From contig JAWKXO010000003.1 of NCBI GenBank assembly GCA_041396985.1, positions 1 through 64,000 of the forward strand: a DNA stretch of 64,000 nucleotides. Direction: 5' to 3'. The position numbers and the translations under genes are program-made. Below the pieces are notes generated by a model. The model had not been told where the DNA came from. It did not search any database and worked only from the letters and a program-made list of their open reading frames with translations. This document shows positions 36,214 through 44,064 of the stretch, piece after piece. The stretch is from Emcibacteraceae bacterium. GTDB lineage: Bacteria > Pseudomonadota > Alphaproteobacteria > Sphingomonadales > Emcibacteraceae. Within the stretch, counting starts at the first letter, position 1. Each line of letters begins with the position of its first letter.

Positions 36214-36654
36214 TTATTCTTCAGGCTTTAAGGCGTGCCATTCAATGCGCTTCAATTGAGCGTTCTGATAAGGAAGTTCTTTTGTTCCTGCGGGGAAATT
36301 ATTTTGAGACATAATATAGGCAAGAATGTCTGCTTTCATTTTACGGGAAACACCCTTTGGATCATCAAGTGGCATTGTATCACGTATTCTTTGAAACAAT
36401 ACATCAACACCTAAACTGTCCCAGTTATAAACAAAAGCACCCTGCTTTAAAGTTGGCGCTTCTTCAATACCCTGCATCTGTGTACCATGACAAGCTGAGC
36501 AATGGTCCTGATAGAGTTTCTGTCCTCTTTCCGCCTGAGCTTTGGTATATACACCGTCCCAAACTGTTACGCCCTGTGCTTTTGAAATATTTCCAAAAGA
36601 GAGCCCCATAACTGTTGCAGCGGCAATTATTGATACTTTGTGTTTTAATTTCAT
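36214..36654 (-). CDS. Periplasmic c-type cytochrome, likely electron acceptor for the quinoproteins
   Basis: A 146-residue protein with a signal peptide (ending SKAQ) and one heme c site CSACH at about residues 52-56; a later Met such as that in RDTMPLDD is the probable sixth ligand. It sits among five quinoprotein genes, which have no heme domain of their own, so it is a natural acceptor for their electrons. This partnership is inferred from position. Confidence 0.85.
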   Translation of the reverse strand: MKLKHKVSIIAAATVMGLSFGNISKAQGVTVWDGVYTKAQAERGQKLYQDHCSACHGTQMQGIEEAPTLKQGAFVYNWDSLGVDVLFQRIRDTMPLDDPKGVSRKMKADILAYIMSQNNFPAGTKELPYQNAQLKRIEWHALKPEE

Positions 36655-36788
36655 GTTAATCTCGTTTACCTTTTTAAATTCCCATCTAAAACCAACGGTA
36701 TGTTTTTTTCAGATGTATTAAATGAACTTCGCAAGTCTAACGTTCGATTATAAATACCGAATATTAATCCAAGCTGAATTAATAAAGC

Positions 36789-36818
36789 CGAATGGGGCCA
36801 AAATTATGGCCCCATTCG
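36789..36818 (-). terminator. Terminator after quinoprotein 4
   Basis: CGAATGGGGCC and GGCCCCATTCG form an 11-bp stem with an 8-base loop, 11 bases past the paralogue 4 stop. The following T-tract on the minus strand is short, so efficiency is uncertain. Confidence 0.65.
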
Positions 36819-36828
36819 ACAATGTTTT

Positions 36829-38919
36829 TTAATCGTCAGGCAGTGTGTATACCCTGAATTCACCAGGATATGCACCACCACTGACAGCGACACAGATATA
36901 CTGCTTGCCATCAATCATGTAGGTCATTGGTGAACCGGATTGTCCGGCAGGCATCCAGATTGAACCGACATTTTCACCGGTCATTTTATCATAAGCACGA
37001 AGCATGGCGCCGCGCTCACGTCCTTCCGGATTGGTAACCAGCTGATCACCAACAATCACCAGTGTTTTGGTCACGACCACACCAACGTTGGCACGTTGAC
37101 CGGTGCGAGGAATATCCATACCCTGCAGTTTCGGATGATTGCGGACATTGTCCGGTGTTTCACCGTGAGGAACTGTCCAGAGGACCTTGCCCTGGTTCAT
37201 GTCAATCGCTGAAAGGATACCATATGGGGGTTTCAGGATTGAAAGACCTTCAATAGTCAGCGAAGGCACGACAACAGGAGGACCATCATAAACCGGATAG
37301 TTCACTTCTTTCGGTGCGTCAGGGTTCTGACCAGTACCGGCAGCATTTCTCATGCGGAATGGCTCACCCTTACGTCCGGCCATATAACGCACGTTTGAAT
37401 AGCCTTCCGGCGGAGGAGCAAGAGACATATCGTTTAGAATTGCTGTTGCAGCAGGTGCATAGACAATGCCTGTTTCAGGATCGAATGACGCACCCGGCCA
37501 GTTTGTACCGCCGGTTGTTGCACCAATATTGATCGCACCAAGTATACCGTTAACATCACCAAGAAGTGGTGGGTTATATAAACCGCCATTGCTCCAGTCC
37601 CAGCGTTTGGCTTTCTCAACGGCTGCAGCACGCATTTCAGGCGTAAAATCAATCAGATCATCAGGTAATGTCAGATGTGCCCGACCATACATCAGATCTT
37701 CAGATGGTTTAGGCTGAGTTGGTGAATACCATTCACCCGGCACGTTGCCTTGTGGCACTTCAACTTCCGGGATCGGCCAGATCGGCTCACCGGTCAGGCG
37801 ATCAAAAGCATAAATGTATGACTGCTTGGTCGGCAGGGCGATGATCTTGCGGTCCTTGCCATCAATCTTCACGTCCATGATAAGTGGAGCCGATGACAGG
37901 TCATGGTCCCAGATCGCATGATGAACAGTCTGGAAATGCCATTTATATTTACCGGTTTTCAGATCAACCGCCACAAGGCTTTCGCCGAAAAGGTTATTGC
38001 CCGGACGGTGACCACCGTAAAAGTCAGATGATGGGCTTTCAACAGCAAGGAACACCAGACCATTTTCCTCATCGACCGTAATCTGGGTCCAGACGCCGGC
38101 GTTGCCGTTTCGCTCCCATGAATTGTCCAGCCAGGTGTCATTACCGAACTGTCCAGGACGGGGGATCGGGTCAAACTGCCAGATTTTCTTGCCCGTACGA
38201 ACGTCAAAGGCACGAACCAGACCTTTGGTGTTGTTATAGTTGTCAATGGTCATGCCTTCTTTCATGGCAGAGCCGATAATGATCATGTCACCAACAACAG
38301 TCGGGGTCGCATGAAGACCGATTTCGCCGGTAACCAGATCAATTTGTACCTCATTACCCTGAACGGCACCAATTTTAAGATCAAGAATACCATTACCGTC
38401 TGTGCCGAAGGAATTGATCGGAACACCGGTATGGGCATTCAAAGCAACCAAACGATAGCCGGTTGTTACATAGAAAATACGGTCATCGCCTTTACCGTCT
38501 GACCAGTAGGACAGACCACGACCGGACAGCTGACGGGGGGCCATACCGCCACGAAGGCCTTCACGCATGCTGTGGAGCCACATCAGTTCCCCTGTTTTAC
38601 CGTCAAGGGCGATCGCCGTACGGCGGGTACCGGCTGTGGCATAAAGCACGCCATCGATCATAATTGGTGTTACTTCCAGCTTATATTCACTGCGTGTTCC
38701 AAGATTTTGCGTTGAAAATGACCATGCCAGTTCCAGATCTTCAAAGTTATCGGCATCAATCTGATCCAGTGGCGAATAGCGGGACCCTTTGATGTCCCCG
38801 GTGTAAAATGGCCACTCACCGTTTGACGTATCCGGTGCTTCTGCGCGGGCACCGGTACTGATCAACCCAAAGGCCATCATCCCAACTGCCAGAACAGAAT
38901 TTTTAAAATTAAATTTCAT
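36829..38919 (-). CDS. PQQ-dependent dehydrogenase paralogue 4
   Basis: A 696-residue exported quinoprotein with a signal peptide ending GARAE. Asp338 in HHAIWDHDLSSAPL (codon GAC, 37906-37908) is the predicted catalytic base; Lys365 (TKQ) is its partner. Residues 21-284 are the same as in paralogue 5 without a difference, after which the two diverge. The region after 285 is closer to paralogue 3. GGGAGAG precedes the ATG. The 316-bp gap before it holds a private promoter. Confidence 0.88.
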   Translation of the reverse strand: MKFNFKNSVLAVGMMAFGLISTGARAEAPDTSNGEWPFYTGDIKGSRYSPLDQIDADNFEDLELAWSFSTQNLGTRSEYKLEVTPIMIDGVLYATAGTRRTAIALDGKTGELMWLHSMREGLRGGMAPRQLSGRGLSYWSDGKGDDRIFYVTTGYRLVALNAHTGVPINSFGTDGNGILDLKIGAVQGNEVQIDLVTGEIGLHATPTVVGDMIIIGSAMKEGMTIDNYNNTKGLVRAFDVRTGKKIWQFDPIPRPGQFGNDTWLDNSWERNGNAGVWTQITVDEENGLVFLAVESPSSDFYGGHRPGNNLFGESLVAVDLKTGKYKWHFQTVHHAIWDHDLSSAPLIMDVKIDGKDRKIIALPTKQSYIYAFDRLTGEPIWPIPEVEVPQGNVPGEWYSPTQPKPSEDLMYGRAHLTLPDDLIDFTPEMRAAAVEKAKRWDWSNGGLYNPPLLGDVNGILGAINIGATTGGTNWPGASFDPETGIVYAPAATAILNDMSLAPPPEGYSNVRYMAGRKGEPFRMRNAAGTGQNPDAPKEVNYPVYDGPPVVVPSLTIEGLSILKPPYGILSAIDMNQGKVLWTVPHGETPDNVRNHPKLQGMDIPRTGQRANVGVVVTKTLVIVGDQLVTNPEGRERGAMLRAYDKMTGENVGSIWMPAGQSGSPMTYMIDGKQYICVAVSGGAYPGEFRVYTLPDD

Positions 38920-39235
38920 TATTCTCTCCCATACATTTAATTTGAAGACATAATTGTTATAATATTACAAAAAGTCAAGATATTATAAGTTTTGTCATAA
39001 GTTTCATGTGTTTTTGTTTGTTTTATCATATTTAAGACGAGTCTAGGTTTGAAATCCTGCATTTTGAGAGAGAAATATAGGACAATTGATACGTGATTCT
39101 GAAAAAAAGAATCAAACTCTATTGTGAGAAAAAACGTAATGAGTAAATCGAATAAGGTATTTAAATACCCTTAAAGGATGGGGTTGGTATTAAGAAAGTT
39201 CAGGGAGCTTCAAGGGAAGCTCCCTGAATATAAAA
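38920..39235. other. Intergenic region between quinoproteins 5 and 4
   Basis: A 316-bp AT-rich stretch with no credible gene. It contains the terminator of paralogue 5 (39199-39228), a 14-bp perfect palindrome GGTATTTAAATACC at 39156-39169, and a hairpin TGATTCT/AGAATCA at 39094-39114. The paralogue 4 promoter must lie in it. The palindrome is a candidate regulator site. Confidence 0.5.
39199..39228 (-). terminator. Terminator after quinoprotein 5
   Basis: TTCAGGGAGCTTC and GAAGCTCCCTGAA form a GC-rich stem just past the stop, with CTTTCTT following on the minus strand. Confidence 0.65.
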
Positions 39236-41326
39236 TTAATCTTCGGGTAACGCATAGACCCTGAATTCACCAGGATATGCACCACCACTGACAGAGACAC
39301 AGATATACTGCTTGCCATCAATCATATAGGTCATTGGCGAACCGGATTGACCGGCAGGCATCCAGATTGATCCGACATTTTCACCGGTCATTTTATCATA
39401 AGCACGTAGCATTGCGCCACGCTCGCGACCTTCCGGATTGGTTACTGTCGGATCACCAAGAATGACCAGTGTTTTTGTGACCACCACGCCAACACTTCCT
39501 GGCTGACCAGTACGGGGGATATCCATACCCTGCAGATCAGGATGGTTGCGGACATTATCCAGTGTTTCTCCATGCGCAACCCGCCATAGAACTTCACCTT
39601 TTTTCATATCAATTGCTGCAATAACACCATATGGCGGTTTCAGAATAGACAGGCCTTTTACATTCAGTGAAGGCACGACAACAGGGGGACCATCATAAAC
39701 CGGATAGTTCACCTCTTTCGGTGCATCAGGGTTCTGACCAGTACCGGCAGCATTTCTCATGCGGAATGGCTCACCCTTACGACCGGCCATGTAACGCACG
39801 TTCGAATAACCTTCCGGTGGAGGAGCAAGTGAAATTCCTCCAATAGCGCCAGTTGTTGCAGAGGCATAAACAATCCCTGTTTCAGGATCAAACGCTCCAC
39901 CCGGCCAGTTTGTACCGCCCCCCGCATTACCAAGGTTAATGGCACCAAGCATACCATTTACATCGCCGAGAATTGGGGGATTGTAAAGTGTACCATCTTT
40001 CCAGACCCAGCGTTCTAGGTTTTTAATCGCGATTTCACGCATTTCCGGTGTAAAATCGATCAGGTCATCCGGATAATCAAGTTCCGGATTACCGTAGAGG
40101 AGTTTATCAGAAGGACGTGGCTGGGTTGGGGAATACCATTCGCCCGGTACGTTGCCTTGTGGGACAGGCACTTCTGGAATTGGCCAGATCGGCTCGCCGG
40201 TCAGGCGGTCAAATACATACATGAAAGCCTGTTTGGTAGGAAGAGCAAGTATTTGACGATCCTTGCCGTCAATCTTCACATCCATCACGAGTGGCGCTGA
40301 TGACAGGTCATGGTCCCAGATCGCATGATGGACCACCTGGAAATGCCATTTATATTTACCTGTTTCAAGATCAACAGCAACAATACTTTCGCCGAACAGG
40401 TTGTTACCCGGACGGTGACCGCCGTAAAAGTCGGATGACGGGCTTTCGACGGAGAGAAAGACAAGCTTGTTTTTCTCATCCACAGTGATCTGGGTCCAGA
40501 CGCCAGCGTTGCCGTTTCGCTCCCATGAATTGTCCAGCCAGGTGTCATTACCGAACTGTCCGGGACGGGGGATCGGGTCAAACTGCCAGATTTTCTTGCC
40601 TGTCCGAACGTCAAACGCACGAACCAGACCTTTGGTGTTGTTATAGTTGTCAATGGTCATGCCTTCTTTCATGGCAGAGCCGATAATGATCATGTCCCCA
40701 ACAACAGTCGGGGTCGCATGAAGACCGATTTCCCCGGTGACCAGGTCGATCTGAACTTCATTGCCCTGAACGGCACCGATCTTAAGATCAAGAATACCAT
40801 TACCGTCTGTGCCGAAGGAATTGATCGGAACACCGGTATGAGCATTCAAAGCAACTAAGCGGTAGCCGGTTGTCACATAGAAAATACGGTCATCGCCTTT
40901 ACCATCTGACCAGTAGGACAGACCACGACCGGACAGCTGACGGGGGGCCATGCCGCCACGAAGGCCTTCACGCATGCTGTGGAGCCACATCAGTTCCCCG
41001 GTTTTACCGTCAAGGGCGATTGCCGTACGGCGGGTACCGGCAGTGGCATAAAGTACGCCGTCGATCATAATCGGCGTGACTTCCAGTTTATATTCACTGC
41101 GTGTTCCAAGATTTTGCGTTGAAAATGACCAGGCAAGCTCCAGATCTTCAAAATTATCGGCATCAATCTGATCCAGTGGCGAATAGCGGGACCCTTTAAT
41201 GTCCCCGGTGTAAAATGGCCACTCACCGTTTGACGTATCCGGTGCTTCTGCGCGGGCACCGGTACTGACCAGCCCAAAAGCCATCATCCCGATTGCCAAT
41301 ACAGAATTTTTAAAATTAAATTTCAT
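39236..41326 (-). CDS. PQQ-dependent dehydrogenase paralogue 5 (mosaic)
   Basis: A 696-residue exported quinoprotein with HHAIWDHDLSSAPL (catalytic Asp present) and the family Lys. Its residues 21-284 match paralogue 4 exactly, but from about 285 on it differs. The segment LERWVWKDGTLYNPPILGD and the later AHGETLDNVRNHP resemble paralogue 1 rather than its neighbours. So this gene combines an N-terminal half shared with one copy and a C-terminal half related to another. The Shine-Dalgarno AGGGAGAG matches that of paralogue 4. Confidence 0.88.
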   Translation of the reverse strand: MKFNFKNSVLAIGMMAFGLVSTGARAEAPDTSNGEWPFYTGDIKGSRYSPLDQIDADNFEDLELAWSFSTQNLGTRSEYKLEVTPIMIDGVLYATAGTRRTAIALDGKTGELMWLHSMREGLRGGMAPRQLSGRGLSYWSDGKGDDRIFYVTTGYRLVALNAHTGVPINSFGTDGNGILDLKIGAVQGNEVQIDLVTGEIGLHATPTVVGDMIIIGSAMKEGMTIDNYNNTKGLVRAFDVRTGKKIWQFDPIPRPGQFGNDTWLDNSWERNGNAGVWTQITVDEKNKLVFLSVESPSSDFYGGHRPGNNLFGESIVAVDLETGKYKWHFQVVHHAIWDHDLSSAPLVMDVKIDGKDRQILALPTKQAFMYVFDRLTGEPIWPIPEVPVPQGNVPGEWYSPTQPRPSDKLLYGNPELDYPDDLIDFTPEMREIAIKNLERWVWKDGTLYNPPILGDVNGMLGAINLGNAGGGTNWPGGAFDPETGIVYASATTGAIGGISLAPPPEGYSNVRYMAGRKGEPFRMRNAAGTGQNPDAPKEVNYPVYDGPPVVVPSLNVKGLSILKPPYGVIAAIDMKKGEVLWRVAHGETLDNVRNHPDLQGMDIPRTGQPGSVGVVVTKTLVILGDPTVTNPEGRERGAMLRAYDKMTGENVGSIWMPAGQSGSPMTYMIDGKQYICVSVSGGAYPGEFRVYALPED

Positions 41327-41843
41327 TATTCTCTCCCTTTTTAATAATATGCTGTGTCCCTATAATTATATTTTGCATTCGGACATTTCTTAATTCAACA
41401 TAGCCTTACATTTATAGGAAAGATTTGTTGGTTTGTACACTCTAAATGAACCATGAAGGTTTGCATGAAAATGACTATTTCTTATGGACCTGAATTTCTG
41501 GATGAAACCAAACAATGTCCGAATTTTTCATCTTGGTTTCAGACAGTAATTATATAAACCAATTCAGAATTTAGAGTTTTGTTGAGTTTTAAATTCAAAC
41601 ATGCGAAAGAAATATCAGGTTAATTTATATCTGAAACATCCATTTTTAAATTTTTATGGCATATAAAGAAAAGTGATGATAGATACATTATAACATTTGA
41701 TAAATAATATCGTTCGCAAAAAAGCGAAAAGTACAAAAAATCATAAAAATATATCAGGGAAGAACTGAAAATGCAGAGAGGGTATTTTCTAGAACAAAAG
41801 AATAAAATATGTCAATTGATGGCAATTGGAAAGTAATAGCAAA
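41327..41843. other. Long divergent intergenic region between quinoprotein 5 and the TonB receptor
   Basis: A 517-bp AT-rich stretch with no gene that I can support. It holds an 11-bp inverted pair ATTCGGACATT (41377-41387) and AATGTCCGAAT (41514-41524), and a nested hairpin with 9-bp arms TGAAACCAA (41503-41511) and TTGGTTTCA (41533-41541). Both divergent promoters must lie here. The size and repeats suggest regulated expression or a small RNA, but no promoter or terminator fixes one. Confidence 0.5.
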
Positions 41844-43922
41844 ATGAAATTTAAAAAACTGTCTTTACTGGGATTGGGAATATCTTCCTTAATTCCAGCA
41901 ATTTTACCGACAATGAGTCTGGCGCAGGATAACAGTGAAACGGAAACGTTGACTGTTACCACAACAAGAAGTGAAAGACTGGCAACGGACGTAATCGGAA
42001 ATGATACGGCCGTATCAGGTTCTGAAATTGAATTTATAAGTCCAACACATATTAATGAAGTGTTTCAGGGCGTAGCTGGGGTAAATATTTCACGTAACAG
42101 TGGGCAGGAATCACTTATTTCTCTTCGATCACCAATTTTTACAGGTGCAGGGGCCTGTGGTGCTTTCTTAACGGCACAGGATGGTATCCCATTAAGAGCT
42201 GCCGGATTCTGTAACGTAAATGAGCTGTTTGAAAGCTTTGTGGAGCAGGCAGGAAGTGTTGAAGTGGTGCGTGGGCCAGGGTCAGTTCTTTATGGTTCAA
42301 ATGCCATGCACGGCATAATAAACGTCATATCCAAACCGGTCGGGGATGCCAGTTCAACCGCCAGTATGGAAGCAGGTTCCTGGGGGTATCTGAAATTCAA
42401 TGCGTCCGGTGCATTCAGGGATGGCAATTCAGGACTTAGGGTTACGGCGAGTGTCATGCATGACGGCGGTTATATTGAGAATAGCGGATATAACCAGCAA
42501 AAAGGCCAAATCAGACACGAATATGATAACGGGGACTGGAAAATTTCATCGAATTTTCTGGCAACCAACCTTGACCAGGATACATCAGGATATCTTGACG
42601 GGCTAGACAGTTACAAAGACCCAGTTCTTGCAAGAACAAATGCCAATCCTGAAGCATACAGAAAGGGTAAATCTTTCCGTTACTGGTCAACCATTTCGAA
42701 AGATATAGCGAATAATGTACGTTGGCAGATTTCCCCGTATTTAAGAACTATGGACATGGAATTTCTGATGCATTTCCTGCCCGGTCAACCAGTTGAAAAT
42801 AATAAGCAGAAAAGCGCTGGCTTCCAAAACGCCTTTTATTTTAACGAAGGCTCAGACCTTGAAATTATTGCCGGATTTGATGGTGAAATAGCCAAGGGGG
42901 AACTTTTGCAGGTACAGGAAAACCCGCCTGTTGAACCGTTCCTGGTTACAAGGCTGCCAGTTGGTAAAAACTATGACTATGAAGTCAATACGAAGCTGAT
43001 TGCCGGCTTTGTCCGGGGTGATGTTGATGTTACCGAGCAGCTTTCAGTGATTGCAGGCATCAGGACCGAATATGTCAAATATGATTATGATAACCGTATG
43101 GTTTCGGGACAGGTGGATGAAAACGGCAATCCATGCCCGCATCCTGAAGGGTGTCGATACACGCGTCCAGCGGACCGTTCAGACAGTTTTACAAACACTT
43201 CATTTGAAGCTGGGTTTCTTTATAAACTGGATGAAAATAATAATTTTTATGCCAGATTAAGTCGTGGTTTCCGTGCGCCGCAGACTTCAGAACTTTACAG
43301 GCTTCAACTTAATCAGCTGGTTGCAGATATTGATAGTGTCAAACTTGACAGTGTTGAGGCAGGTATCAGAGGTAAAATTGAAGCTTTAACCTACGACGTC
43401 TCATTTTTTGCCATGAAAAAAGACAATGTTATTTTTCAGGATAATCGCATTAATGTTGATAATGGTAAATCCAAGCATATTGGTGTTGAAGGTATGGTGG
43501 AATACAGGTTCCCAATCGATGTCACGTTAAGAGCCAGCGGCAGCCTCGCCAAACACCAGTATGATTTTGATTATATGCCGGGAACAGTGAACTGGAACGG
43601 GCTTGATATTGATACGGCTCCCCGTAATTTTGGCAGCATTCAGTTAAACTGGGTGCCGGCCAATAAGGTTAAAGCAGGATTGGAATGGATCTGGATGGGT
43701 AAATATTCTATGGATCCTGAAGCCACATTTATTTATCCGGGTCATAACTATTTCAATCTTAGGGTCGAAGCTGAAGCCATGGAAAATGTAGATGTATTTC
43801 TTCGTGTGATGAATTTGACCAATGTCAGATATGCTGAGCGCGGTGATGTGTCCTTTGGCACACCAAGATATTTTGTCGGATTACCTCGGGCCTTTTATGG
43901 TGGTGCGAGGGTTCGCTTCTAA
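41844..43922 (+). CDS. TonB-dependent outer membrane receptor
   Basis: A 692-residue receptor with a signal peptide ending MSLAQ. The plug domain (about 40-165) contains VTTTRSERLATDV, GDTAV-type segments and VEVVRGPGSVLYGSNAMHG, which leads into the barrel; the C-terminus ends GGARVRF with the terminal aromatic. The start is ATG 41844 rather than a TTG 18 bases before. Two Cys in GACGAFLTAQDG and AAGFCNVNE could form a disulfide. It imports an unidentified ligand; it lies beside an acylase lipoprotein. Confidence 0.85.
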   Translation: MKFKKLSLLGLGISSLIPAILPTMSLAQDNSETETLTVTTTRSERLATDVIGNDTAVSGSEIEFISPTHINEVFQGVAGVNISRNSGQESLISLRSPIFTGAGACGAFLTAQDGIPLRAAGFCNVNELFESFVEQAGSVEVVRGPGSVLYGSNAMHGIINVISKPVGDASSTASMEAGSWGYLKFNASGAFRDGNSGLRVTASVMHDGGYIENSGYNQQKGQIRHEYDNGDWKISSNFLATNLDQDTSGYLDGLDSYKDPVLARTNANPEAYRKGKSFRYWSTISKDIANNVRWQISPYLRTMDMEFLMHFLPGQPVENNKQKSAGFQNAFYFNEGSDLEIIAGFDGEIAKGELLQVQENPPVEPFLVTRLPVGKNYDYEVNTKLIAGFVRGDVDVTEQLSVIAGIRTEYVKYDYDNRMVSGQVDENGNPCPHPEGCRYTRPADRSDSFTNTSFEAGFLYKLDENNNFYARLSRGFRAPQTSELYRLQLNQLVADIDSVKLDSVEAGIRGKIEALTYDVSFFAMKKDNVIFQDNRINVDNGKSKHIGVEGMVEYRFPIDVTLRASGSLAKHQYDFDYMPGTVNWNGLDIDTAPRNFGSIQLNWVPANKVKAGLEWIWMGKYSMDPEATFIYPGHNYFNLRVEAEAMENVDVFLRVMNLTNVRYAERGDVSFGTPRYFVGLPRAFYGGARVRF

Positions 43923-43947
43923 TATTTCCAATAAATCTTATTAAATT

Positions 43948-43980
43948 AAAAGGCCCGTATTCACCAATACGGGCCTTTTT
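43948..43980 (+). terminator. Strong terminator after the TonB receptor gene
   Basis: AAAAGGCCCGTATT pairs with AATACGGGCCTTTT around a CACC loop, with a T-run. The acylase gene therefore needs its own promoter. Confidence 0.9.
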
Positions 43981-44064
43981 AATTGGATCAAGGCTTTACA
44001 GAAGTCCAATGTATAGCTATTGTTTTGGCCGTACTAGCAAAATTATCTTAGGGACGGAAATTCA

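Noticed and set aside
29660..41326. D-x-D after the Trp (WDHD) in four quinoproteins as a lanthanide-dependence signature
   Set aside because: The same D-x-D spacing occurs in XoxF methanol dehydrogenases but also in calcium/magnesium-dependent glucose dehydrogenase (WDMD), the closer relative here. It is not diagnostic.
29660..41326. Repeated DNA blocks across 11 kb as possible CRISPR or transposon repeats
   Set aside because: The repeats are whole-gene paralogy of quinoproteins, with no short direct repeats and no spacers, terminal repeats or transposase.
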